A stretch of 64,000 bases of DNA from the NCBI GenBank assembly GCA_041743085.1, contig JBGTNL010000052.1, positions 32,985 through 96,984 on the forward strand. Reading direction: 5' to 3'. How positions within the stretch are numbered: the first letter of the stretch is position 1; every line of letters begins with the position of its first letter. Below are positions 8,190 through 15,786 of the stretch, one piece after another. Position numbers and translations under genes: made by a program. Source of the stretch: JAFMPW01 sp041743085. GTDB lineage: Bacteria; Bacteroidota; Bacteroidia; Flavobacteriales; Flavobacteriaceae. The notes beneath the pieces are model-generated. The model was not told the DNA's origin. It did not search any database and saw only the letters and a program-made list of their open reading frames with translations.

Positions 8190-9452
8190 ATGGCTAAAGC
8201 TGAAGTAAAAGATTTATTGGAAGCAGGGGTGCACTTCGGACACCTTACAAGAAAATGGAATCCCAACATGGCGCCCTATATCTACATGGAGCGAAACGGG
8301 ATCCACGTTATCAACCTTTACAAGACCGTTGCAAAATTGGAAGAGGCCAATGAGGCCCTTAAAAAGATTGCGGCCTCAGGTAGAAAAATACTTTTTGTAG
8401 CTACTAAAAAACAGGCAAAGGATATTGTTGCTGAAAAGGTAGCAAACGTAAACATGCCTTATATTACGGAAAGATGGCCGGGAGGTATGCTTACCAATTT
8501 TGTTACTATTAGAAGGGCAGTTAAAAAGATGGCCTCCATCGACAGGATGAAGAAGGATGGCACATTTAACACCCTTTCCAAAAAAGAACGCCTGCAGGTA
8601 GACCGTCTAAGGGCTAAGTTGGAAAAAAACCTCGGGTCTATTTCGGAAATGACCCGTTTGCCGGGAGCGCTTTTTGTGGTCGACACCATGAGAGAACACA
8701 TAGCGGTAAAGGAAGCCCAGAAACTGAATATTCCTATTTTTGCCATGGTGGATACAAATTCGGATCCCCGACCTATAGATTATGTCATTCCATCCAATGA
8801 CGATGCATCAAAATCCATAGATGTCATCATGACCCAGGTTACGGACGCGGTAGCCGAAGGATTGGCGGAACGCAAATCAGAATCTACCTCCACTGCCAAG
8901 GACGAACCCTCCTCTGCCAAGTCTCAGAAGAAAAAGAAGGCAGAAGAAGATGAAGATGATAATGAAATAATTACGGAAGCGCCCGAAATTGCCAAAACCA
9001 AGTCCAAGCCCGAAGCAGCGGACAGGCCAAAAGAAATAGAAGAAGTTACAGTTGTAAAGGAGGCCCCAAAAGACGCCTTTGCCGTAAAAACTTCTGACGA
9101 TAAGGTTGCCAAAGAAGAACCGCAGGAGGAAAAGTCTTCGTCGGCCCAACCGGAAGAAGAAGCAAAAGCCGAGCCAAAGAAAGCAACGAAAACGGATGAA
9201 GGCGAGGACCTTACCAAAATTGAAGGCATTGGGCCAAAGGCAGCCGAGGCATTGACCAAGGCTGGAGTGGAAACCTATACTAAATTGGCAAATAGTGATC
9301 CTGAAAAGATCAAGGAAATCCTGACGGAAGCAAGTTCAAGGATGGCACATCTTGACCCAACCTCCTGGCCAAAACAGGCAAAAATGGCCGCCGACGGCAA
9401 GTGGGACGACCTTAAAGAATGGCAGGATAACGCAAAAGCAGGCGTTGAATAA
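8190..9452 (+). CDS. rpsB: 30S ribosomal protein S2 with fused C-terminal helix-hairpin-helix domain
   Basis: 420 residues, about 170 longer than usual S2. Residues 1-229 are a complete S2 (LLEAGVHFGHLTRKWNPNM, RWPGGMLTNF, MREHIAVKEAQKLNIPIFA, IPSNDDASKSIDVI). Residues 230-337 are a low-complexity Lys/Glu/Ala linker. Residues 338-420 form a compact domain with a helix-hairpin-helix signature (LTKIEGIGPKAAEALTKAG) followed by SWPKQAKMAADGKWDDL. Similar HhH tails occur on some Bacteroidota ribosomal proteins; their role is unknown. There is no frameshift or internal stop, so the fusion is real in this sequence. tsf follows 86 bp downstream. Confidence 0.96.
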   Translation: MAKAEVKDLLEAGVHFGHLTRKWNPNMAPYIYMERNGIHVINLYKTVAKLEEANEALKKIAASGRKILFVATKKQAKDIVAEKVANVNMPYITERWPGGMLTNFVTIRRAVKKMASIDRMKKDGTFNTLSKKERLQVDRLRAKLEKNLGSISEMTRLPGALFVVDTMREHIAVKEAQKLNIPIFAMVDTNSDPRPIDYVIPSNDDASKSIDVIMTQVTDAVAEGLAERKSESTSTAKDEPSSAKSQKKKKAEEDEDDNEIITEAPEIAKTKSKPEAADRPKEIEEVTVVKEAPKDAFAVKTSDDKVAKEEPQEEKSSSAQPEEEAKAEPKKATKTDEGEDLTKIEGIGPKAAEALTKAGVETYTKLANSDPEKIKEILTEASSRMAHLDPTSWPKQAKMAADGKWDDLKEWQDNAKAGVE

Positions 9453-9503
9453 AGCTTCAAACAACTTGAGGCAAAATAGAAAGTTTGAATTTTATTATGG
9501 CCG

Positions 9504-9523
9504 GAATACCCTCAGGTATTCCA
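9504..9523 (+). other. Hairpin between rpsB and tsf
   Basis: GGAATACC (9504-9511) pairs perfectly with GGTATTCC (9516-9523) around a CTCA loop. No T-run follows, so it is unlikely to be a terminator. It may be an mRNA processing or stability element. Confidence 0.35.
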
Positions 9524-9538
9524 TAAAACTAGATATAA

Positions 9539-10366
9539 ATGATGGTTAAAGTTACCGCAGCAGATGTAAATAATTTGAGAAAAACCACCGGTGCCGGAAT
9601 GATGGACTGTAAAAATGCCCTTGTGGAAGCCGATGGTGATTTTGATAAAGCTATTGAGATCCTTCGTAAAAAAGGTCAGAAAGTAGCTGCCAAGAGAGCA
9701 GACAGGGATTCTTCAGAAGGGGCAGTCATTGCAAAAGTCAATTCCGACAATACCAGTGGGGTGATCATTTCTTTAAACTGTGAAACCGATTTCGTCGCAA
9801 AAAATGAAATCTTTGTTTCCTTGGCCAATGAGTTGGCCGAACTCGCCCTGGGTTTTGATAGTAAGGACGACTTTCTAAATACAGGTTTCAAAGGGATCTC
9901 GGTTCAGGAAAAGTTAACCGAACAAACCGGCGTTATCGGTGAGAAAATTGAGATTGGCGCATTTGAAAGATTAAGTGCTCCCTTTGTAGGTTCCTATATC
10001 CATGCAGGAAACAAAATAGCCACGCTCGTGGGACTTTCCGCAGTGATAGATGGCGCGGCAACAGCCGCAAAAGATGTTGCCATGCAGGCAGCCGCGATGA
10101 ACCCGGTTGCACTGAACGAAGAAGATGTGGACCAGGCTGTGATTGATAAGGAAATTGAGATCGCAAAAGATCAATTGCGACAGGAAGGAAAACCCGAAGC
10201 TATGTTAGACAATATTGCCAAGGGCAAACTAAAACGCTTTTTTAAGGATAATACGCTTGTGAACCAGGATTTTATAAAAGATAGCAAACAGAGCGTTGCC
10301 CAATATGTAAAATCGGTTGATTCCAATTTAGAGGTAACCGGATTTAAAAGAGTTGCCTTGGGCTAA
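9539..10366 (+). CDS. tsf: Elongation factor Ts
   Basis: 275 residues; two adjacent ATG codons (9539, 9542) are possible starts. The N-terminal UBA-like helix region with the EF-Ts signature LRKTTGAGMMDCKNALVEA is intact. It is followed by GQKVAAKRADRDSSEG and the dimerisation region (CETDFVAKNEIFVSLANELA, YIHAGNKIATLVGLS, DVAMQAAAMNP). EF-Ts exchanges GDP for GTP on EF-Tu. It is the last gene of the rplM-rpsI-rpsB-tsf cluster and is followed by a strong terminator at 10393-10428. Confidence 0.97.
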   Translation: MMVKVTAADVNNLRKTTGAGMMDCKNALVEADGDFDKAIEILRKKGQKVAAKRADRDSSEGAVIAKVNSDNTSGVIISLNCETDFVAKNEIFVSLANELAELALGFDSKDDFLNTGFKGISVQEKLTEQTGVIGEKIEIGAFERLSAPFVGSYIHAGNKIATLVGLSAVIDGAATAAKDVAMQAAAMNPVALNEEDVDQAVIDKEIEIAKDQLRQEGKPEAMLDNIAKGKLKRFFKDNTLVNQDFIKDSKQSVAQYVKSVDSNLEVTGFKRVALG

Positions 10367-10392
10367 TTTAATATACAACCAACCCAATATAA

Positions 10393-10428
10393 ACCGCTTT
10401 CCGTATGGGAGGCGGTTTTTATTTTTTC
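10393..10428 (+). terminator. Rho-independent terminator after tsf
   Basis: ACCGCTTTCC (10393-10402) pairs with GGGAGGCGGT (10407-10416), with two G-U pairs and a 4-base loop. T-rich sequence follows (TTTTTATTTTTT). It lies 27 bp after the tsf stop. Confidence 0.85.
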
Positions 10429-10489
10429 TACACTTCCCAAAGGTTGCCACCTTAGCATAACCAGGATTTTTTTCATACAACCATGCCCA

Positions 10490-10507
10490 CTTTGATTTAA
10501 ATCAAAG
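10490..10507. promoter_or_regulatory. 18 bp perfect palindrome matching the CRP/FNR-family box
   Basis: CTTTGATTTAAATCAAAG is a perfect inverted repeat and contains TTGAT-N4-ATCAA (10492-10505), the FNR/CRP-family consensus. It lies about 240 bp upstream of the Sel1-repeat gene at 10747, in a 318 bp gap (10429-10746) that shows no other feature. Regulation is inference. Confidence 0.35.
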
Positions 10508-10746
10508 CCTCTTTTCTGTGGGCAAAATCTTACCCGCATGTCGATTGCAGTGAGCCCGATTATCTTCGTCTCCTGACAAAGCGCTCCTTTATTTTACAGA
10601 CAATGTTAATCCTTAAACCATCTTATATGAAGAAGACTACACCATGAATACACAGATGATGAGCATTCCCGGGTCCTGGAATTTGGCAATGTCATATGGT
10701 GTGCAGCACCATTTTATAAAACATTTTATATCCTAAAACACACGAG

Positions 10747-12078
10747 ATGAAAAAATTTTCAACACTTACACTATTTATTATTGCGCTTCATTTCACTGCC
10801 TTTTCTCAGGAGGGCGAAATTTTGAACCTGAACACGGTGGATGGAGTTGAACACTACATTTATAGTGGTAATCTGTCCGGAAAGAAATCTAAAAAAGCTT
10901 TCGAAGAAATGAAACTTCTATCGGATGAAGGTGATGCGGACGCAGCTTGTCTACTCGGAATACTTTATAAAGATGGTATAGGCACCCGCCTGGATTTTAA
11001 TAAAGCAAGAGAACAATTCAAACAAGCCTATGAACTTGGCAGTGAAAAGGCAGCCTATAGCCTGGGCTATCTCTACTTAAAAGGCCTGGGCAATATAGGA
11101 CAAGACTATAGAAAGGCATTAAAATGGTTAGAAAAAAGCAAATACCCAATGGCAAAGCACTGGTTAGCACAATTTCATTACTACGGGTATGGCTTACCGA
11201 TTAATAAGCAAAAGGGTTTAGAGCTATTGCGGGCAAATGCCATAGGAAATAGTGAAGTTTTGCTCTCCCAGTGGGAATATGAAATGAAACATCCTGAGGT
11301 TGAGGCAATCACGCAAAATAGCAACGAGTCAGGCGTAGCCGCCAACACAAACGATACCACCCAAATAAATTCTGGTGGATTGCCTCATGGGGTATTGGGA
11401 AACTGGCTGGGTGAATGGCAGATCATGGACTGGTCCGGGCAAAAGGTCACGCGGACCATCCCGATTGAAATTGAAATATCAGATACAGGTAACCGACTAC
11501 TGTATGTCAAAATAGTTCTCGATGGGAATGAATTTAATGGCGGTCTTATTCAAACCAAAAATGAGCTCATATTTCCTGATATGAGCATTACGCTCAAAAA
11601 AAGATATACGGATCATCCCGACGAATTGACATTAAATTACCGGCTGACATCTTTTGTTTTTAGGACTTCGAGTATTGCCGGTGTACAGTATCTGGCAGGG
11701 GAGCTTGAAACAACTATTGAGAATTGGTCAGAACCAGGGCCCCCAGGCAGGCTGATTTTACAGAAAGAGGCGAAGGTTTTGAATCCGGATGTTCTCGAGG
11801 CGCTTGCTGAGCAAAACGGGCATTTCTTTAAAGTACACCCCAACCCTTTTGAGGAAGACCTGCTTCTGCATTACGTCTTGGGGCAAGACTCGGAAGTTTC
11901 CATCCGCTTGCTTGATTACTACCAGCCTTCAAAAGTTGTAAGAGTGAAGCAGAGAAAACAGAAAAAAGGTGAGCACATGCTGGCTCTCGATGGGCTTAAT
12001 ACCTTAAAAAGCGGGCTTTATATTATCGACATGACCGCAGGGGCAGGGCGCTACTCACGCATAGTCATAAGAAAATAA
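10747..12078 (+). CDS. Sel1-repeat protein with T9SS C-terminal sorting domain
   Basis: 443 residues. A signal peptide (MKKFSTLTLFIIALHFTAFS-Q) is followed by Sel1-like repeats at about 45-190, for example GDADAACLLGILYKDGIGT, GSEKAAYSLGYLYLKGLG and AKHWLAQFHYYGYGLP. A central beta-rich region (LGNWLGEWQIMDWSGQ) comes next. The final 80 residues are a type A T9SS domain (VHPNPFEEDLLLHY, then LKSGLYIIDM and a basic end), which predicts export through type IX secretion to the surface or outside. It ends 18 bp before the toxin-like gene and is probably co-transcribed. Its role in the cassette is unknown. Confidence 0.85.
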   Translation: MKKFSTLTLFIIALHFTAFSQEGEILNLNTVDGVEHYIYSGNLSGKKSKKAFEEMKLLSDEGDADAACLLGILYKDGIGTRLDFNKAREQFKQAYELGSEKAAYSLGYLYLKGLGNIGQDYRKALKWLEKSKYPMAKHWLAQFHYYGYGLPINKQKGLELLRANAIGNSEVLLSQWEYEMKHPEVEAITQNSNESGVAANTNDTTQINSGGLPHGVLGNWLGEWQIMDWSGQKVTRTIPIEIEISDTGNRLLYVKIVLDGNEFNGGLIQTKNELIFPDMSITLKKRYTDHPDELTLNYRLTSFVFRTSSIAGVQYLAGELETTIENWSEPGPPGRLILQKEAKVLNPDVLEALAEQNGHFFKVHPNPFEEDLLLHYVLGQDSEVSIRLLDYYQPSKVVRVKQRKQKKGEHMLALDGLNTLKSGLYIIDMTAGAGRYSRIVIRK

Positions 12079-12096
12079 CCAAAAAAACCTGGGAAC

Positions 12097-13161
12097 ATGA
12101 AAAATATGATAAAACTATTCGCCTTAGCGTTCCTGTTTGCGATATGCGAAATACAAGATACACAGGCTCAGTACAGGCAGTACAGCAGTTGCGATATTAG
12201 AAAAATAGAGGATGGAGCTCAACTAAAACTGTATGGTTACGAACCATCTTTCAGTCGCATTTCTAATTGTGGACCGGGAGATGAGGAGGTACCATTTGAA
12301 TTCAGAATATACTACAACAATATGACGGTCCTCTTAAATATGCAGCGCGCAATGGAAGCGGCACAGAGGGCAGCAGTAGAACGTTGGCTTCTTGAGCAGG
12401 AAAATAATTTTATGGAAGAGATCAACCGGCAACTGGGAACAAAGCACACCGATTTTAAAAGCGCTCAGAAAGAGTTCTTCAAAAATTTCGAAAAGGGTTA
12501 TAGGAGTGTTGAAAACATCGCCCACGCCATCGGTGCAAGCCATAGTCAAAAGTCACGGGCACTTGATAAAGAACAGGAACAAAATACCAATGAGTTTGTT
12601 TTGATTGAAGAATGGAGGCAGTTCAGGGGAATCTGCAGGCCGCTTGGCACTATAAATTGTCCTGAACAATCTAATACAATAGTCAGGGGCATACGTCTTG
12701 GTTCTACTGGCATAATAACCTTAGACAGGTTATGGGACGAGACTCTGGCCGACTTTTCAGAAAAGGAATATGAGTCCGCAAGGAATCAGTCGTGGTCCCA
12801 GGGAATCTATAAAATTGTGGATGACGGGAGCCTGCTTTCGGAAATGGTTAACAAACACATCGCCTATTATAACCGAAGAAATCTGGGAGATAAGGTATTC
12901 CTTATGACCACATATCTCGTACAATACAATAATCGGCGCTCTGGACCCATGTCTGTGCCCATTTCCACATATAAGCTTCCGGATTTCTGGAGTAATACCA
13001 CCCTCCTTGAAATGGGTAAAAAGAAGGCTCCAGGGCTTACAGATTCTCAGAGAATTTTCCAAAAGAATTTCTTCGAAAACGAAGCGGAACGGTGCAACAC
13101 TATGTCTTCCAGTTCCTCGCAGGGCAATGTGCACGAAACTGGGAAAGATTGGCCGCGTTAA
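12097..13161 (+). CDS. Polymorphic-toxin-like secreted protein, N-terminal half (frameshifted)
   Basis: 354 residues in this frame, with a signal peptide (MKNMIKLFALAFLFAICEI...TQA-Q). A mostly alpha-helical body has a Glu/Lys-rich stretch at about 80-160 and Cys pairs at about 32 and 58. Real homology in this frame probably ends near residue 331 (ENEAE, codon ending 13089); the last residues (SSSSSQGNVHE) look like out-of-frame noise. The natural continuation, VQHYVFQFLAGQCARNW, begins at 13092 in the -1 frame. Restoring one base, such as an A in the gaa-cgg context, would give one protein of about 694 residues. I see no classical slippery heptamer. It may be a true mutation, a sequencing error or, less likely, programmed frameshifting. 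Confidence 0.72.
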   Translation: MKNMIKLFALAFLFAICEIQDTQAQYRQYSSCDIRKIEDGAQLKLYGYEPSFSRISNCGPGDEEVPFEFRIYYNNMTVLLNMQRAMEAAQRAAVERWLLEQENNFMEEINRQLGTKHTDFKSAQKEFFKNFEKGYRSVENIAHAIGASHSQKSRALDKEQEQNTNEFVLIEEWRQFRGICRPLGTINCPEQSNTIVRGIRLGSTGIITLDRLWDETLADFSEKEYESARNQSWSQGIYKIVDDGSLLSEMVNKHIAYYNRRNLGDKVFLMTTYLVQYNNRRSGPMSVPISTYKLPDFWSNTTLLEMGKKKAPGLTDSQRIFQKNFFENEAERCNTMSSSSSQGNVHETGKDWPR

Positions 13162-14180
13162 AAGAGGATATTGTACAAGAGCATATGGAGGCGTTACTGA
13201 CTTACAGTGAGTTTGGAATGACGCTTAAATTGAACGCGCTAAGGGAAGGATATCGCAAGAGCAACGGCCCCGGGAAAATAGCCGGCCTTGATGCGCTTTC
13301 ATTCAGGAATTACAGTCCTGATGGAGACAGCCCCACTGCCAACAGGTTCTATGAGCTGAACAACGGGGGATGGGTCTACCGTTCCACTTCGCCCAGGGAA
13401 GTAAATGGGGGAGTCTCTTTTTCTGAACCTACTTTAAATGATGATGGTTATTTCTATTATATCTATAATGAAGATACCAAAAGATGGCATGAGCTGTTGT
13501 TACCGGCCGCCGGAGTTAGCAGCACCAGTGATCCTTACCTGGTACAGGCCTTTTGGAAAGGAATGAAGGGTGTTGCCCGGTATGCACTTCCATTAGAAGA
13601 CGCCATAATCCTGGTTGATGGAAAGGACTTTGATGGCAACGAGGCCAGCGAGGCGGAGGCGGGTGTACTTCTTATAGCAGGTTTTGTGCCCGGTGGAAAA
13701 ATACTTAAGCCCGTTTTACGAGTAGTAAAAGGGGCGAAAGTTTGGAAAATATTTACCAGACAAGGAGGAAGAACATACATAACAGATTTGTTTAAGTTAG
13801 CGCCATTATTTAAAACTGAAGCAAACAAATCTTTCTTTTGGTCTGGCAAGACTAATGGGATTGGAGGAGTCAACCTGGCAATGGAGATTGCCAGTTCCAA
13901 AGGAGGCACTACCCTTGAAGGTTTGATTGATGCTAAAAATATCGATTTACCCAATTGGGATTTAAGCAATCCTCAATCCGTCGAGGCCTGGAAAGAAGTT
14001 TCAAGACTTTATGCTGAACAGGCGTCAGGTGAGGTAAGGGCCATTATTGGAAAAGATTTGAGACCTGATAGCCTATGGGAAACCATTGAGCTTCCAGCCT
14101 TAAAGAACAATAGGAAGGTTGTAAAAATAATTACTATCGATCCCCAAACATTGAAAGAAAAAATTATATTTAACCGATGA
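13092..14180 (+). CDS. Polymorphic toxin, C-terminal half with CD38-like ADP-ribosyl cyclase/NADase domain
   Basis: 362 codons from a GTG at 13092, which is probably not a true start but the continuation of the gene at 12097. Residues 165-215 look like a pre-toxin segment (DGNEASEAEAGVLLIAGFVP, GGKILKPVL). Residues 245-362 align by eye with CD38/ADP-ribosyl cyclases: FFWSG (W250, like CD38 W125), TTLEGL (E276, like E146), NPQSVEAWKEVSRLYAEQAS (W300 and S304, like W189 and S193) and TIELPAL (E333, like catalytic E226). I infer NAD+ hydrolysis or cyclisation. The stop overlaps the next ATG (ATGA), a toxin-immunity arrangement. Confidence 0.75.
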   Translation: MQHYVFQFLAGQCARNWERLAALKEDIVQEHMEALLTYSEFGMTLKLNALREGYRKSNGPGKIAGLDALSFRNYSPDGDSPTANRFYELNNGGWVYRSTSPREVNGGVSFSEPTLNDDGYFYYIYNEDTKRWHELLLPAAGVSSTSDPYLVQAFWKGMKGVARYALPLEDAIILVDGKDFDGNEASEAEAGVLLIAGFVPGGKILKPVLRVVKGAKVWKIFTRQGGRTYITDLFKLAPLFKTEANKSFFWSGKTNGIGGVNLAMEIASSKGGTTLEGLIDAKNIDLPNWDLSNPQSVEAWKEVSRLYAEQASGEVRAIIGKDLRPDSLWETIELPALKNNRKVVKIITIDPQTLKEKIIFNR

Positions 14181-14410
14181 AAATTACAGGGACAAGATCA
14201 CATATTTTTATTGAAACTGAAGGCAAGATATTAAAAATAGCGGGGGAGTTGACCGCAACGCCTGCCTTCTATGCGGATATCAATTCAATTAATCAGTGGG
14301 AAAAACCTAGTGATAATATAAAGATAACTGAAGAAGAAAAAAAGATTCTTATTGATAAAATAATAGAAGAAAGTAACCAACCGGGCAACATACCAATTAT
14401 TTTTGAATAG
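14177..14410 (+). CDS. Probable immunity protein, Imm74-like
   Basis: 77 residues, acidic and without a signal peptide, so cytoplasmic. It begins MKITGTRSHIFIETEGKILK, then AGELTATPAFYADINSINQW, EKPSDNIKITEEEKKILIDK and a C-terminal PIIFE. This resembles the Imm74 group of small immunity proteins as I remember it (N-terminal beta strands, W-x-x-P, an EEE helix, a final FE). It overlaps the toxin stop by 4 bp (ATGA), so it is made with the toxin. The position alone supports immunity; the family name is less certain. GC content falls at the 3' end relative to the surrounding genes. Confidence 0.68.
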   Translation: MKITGTRSHIFIETEGKILKIAGELTATPAFYADINSINQWEKPSDNIKITEEEKKILIDKIIEESNQPGNIPIIFE

Positions 14411-14556
14411 AAACAAGAATTAATTATAAAGTGTAAACGCTGTCCGTCTTTTCAATTCCTTTGGGGCTATCCGCAAAAGGACTTTGTATTACCGGAACGA
14501 ACAAAATAGTATAGAAAAAATAAATGCGGAATTTGAAGGCAAAATTTTATTTGAAC
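14411..14556. other. Low-GC gap after the immunity gene
   Basis: No gene is seen here. Frames on both strands are short and broken. It leads into a short repeat family C copy and a decayed fragment on the minus strand. Confidence 0.3.
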
Positions 14557-14618
14557 AAAAAAATTCCTGAAACCGACCATCCTCAAGGCAGAGCCATAGG
14601 GGAATTATTTAGATTAAA
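14557..14618 (+). repeat. Repeat family C, internally deleted copy
   Basis: The first part (AAATTCCTGAAACCGACCAT) matches the 5' end of the full copy at 34167. The second part (AGGCAGAGCCATAGGGGAAT, then TATTTAGATTAAA) matches its 3' end at 34412-34445. About 220 bp between them are absent. Confidence 0.55.
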
Positions 14619-14739
14619 AAACAAGAGTAGCTGTTTAAAAAAACTTTTAATAAACTTGGACACTTTTCAGAGACTATCCCGTAAAGTGTAAGTTAATAAT
14701 AGCAGGGGTTTGACTTTATCTAAAGTTGGACCCTTTTTT

Positions 14740-14877
14740 TCAATCCATCATTAAGGAATCCACGGCATTGTTCATCGCGTTTTGTATTAATTCCTGGATG
14801 TTCTTTTGTGCGCTGCACGGGGATCCTCCCAGGGAAATTACGCATAGGATGGCACCGATTCTCCGTTTCGTATTAAA
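14740..14877 (-). pseudogene. Orphan signal-peptide-like fragment
   Basis: The minus frame is open for 45 codons to TGA 14740-14742 and reads KRRIGAILCVISLGGSPCSA followed by QKNIQELIQNAMNNAVDSLM. This looks like a basic n-region, hydrophobic core and AQ cleavage site, but there is no start codon after the upstream stop at 14878-14880. I read it as the remnant of a secreted-protein gene, with moderate to low confidence. Confidence 0.3.
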
Positions 14878-14965
14878 TTATTCAGAAGATTACCGCCCTG
14901 CGTACCCCTGAAAGGCTCCTACTGGACATTTAAAAATATTGGAATGGTTACTGCGAAAAGAAGGT

Positions 14966-15775
14966 TTATTTAGACCTTATTGTAATATCCCCATTAAAAG
15001 TCTTGAAAAGCATCTCCGGGCCTCCCCCATTGATCTTTCCATTCACCCATTGCTCAATCTGAACCTTATAGGTGCCGGAAGGTCTGTCGCTCTTAACGAC
15101 CGATTTCTGATTATCAACGGTCATTTCAAAATCGGTAAAAATATTACCCTGGTCCGTTTTTAATTTTAAATTGGCCTTAAGCGTATCAGGAAAGGTCACA
15201 TCCAGATCGCCATTCAGACTACTAAAAGCCATACCGGAATCCGCAGTTACTGTTTGGAAAGTTGCTTTGATATCCCCGTTTACCGTATCTGCCGAGGCAG
15301 ACCCGCTAACATCCTCCAGGGTAATTTCTCCGTTTACATTACTAATTTCCATCTCCCCTCTTATTCCTTTAACCGTAATATTCCCGTTATTTACCGTACC
15401 GAGTTTCAATGAAAAATTGGAGGGTATTTTAATCTCCAGATTGGTCACTTTATTCCATTGCTCATTGATAATCTGGACCACATTGTTTTTTTCCTCGGCA
15501 CTTATCTTCAGGGAAGTGTTCTCAATCCGTTTCAGGCCGCTTTTTTCATCCTCTTTATAATGTGCCTTTTTATTTCCGAAAGAAGCTTTAACAATCACTT
15601 CCTTGCCATTATAGGCCTCAACGTTGATAGAACCCGCAAGTTGTTCGACGATCAGTTTCCCCTCGCTCTCAGGATTACTAAGGGGTACGGAGAATAATTC
15701 CACGCTTTCTTCCTGCGCACTTGCTAAAAACATCGAAAGCAACACTAAAAACACTGATATCCTGATATTTTTCAT
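14966..15775 (-). CDS. DUF4097 beta-strand-repeat envelope protein (distal copy)
   Basis: 269 residues with a signal peptide (MKNIRISVFLVLLSMFLASA-Q). The mature part is a regular series of short beta strands with N-G turns: KLIVEQLAGSINVEAYNGKE, TVNNGNITVKGIRGEMEISN, VNGEITLEDVSGSASADTVN and FSSLNGDLDVTF, ending in MLFKTFNGDITIRSK. This is the DUF4097 right-handed beta-helix-like pattern. It lies 11 bp after a related gene at 15787 and is the last gene of the sigma/anti-sigma operon. DUF4097 proteins often accompany ECF sigma/anti-sigma pairs; a surface-stress role is inference. Confidence 0.86.
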   Translation of the reverse strand: MKNIRISVFLVLLSMFLASAQEESVELFSVPLSNPESEGKLIVEQLAGSINVEAYNGKEVIVKASFGNKKAHYKEDEKSGLKRIENTSLKISAEEKNNVVQIINEQWNKVTNLEIKIPSNFSLKLGTVNNGNITVKGIRGEMEISNVNGEITLEDVSGSASADTVNGDIKATFQTVTADSGMAFSSLNGDLDVTFPDTLKANLKLKTDQGNIFTDFEMTVDNQKSVVKSDRPSGTYKVQIEQWVNGKINGGGPEMLFKTFNGDITIRSK

Positions 15776-15786
15776 TTTTATAATAT

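Noticed and set aside
14640..14720. Possible IS256-type terminal inverted repeat (GAGACTATCCCGTAAAGTGTA)
   Set aside because: The sequence recalls IS256-family ends, but no matching opposite end or transposase domain was found, so no mobile element is claimed.
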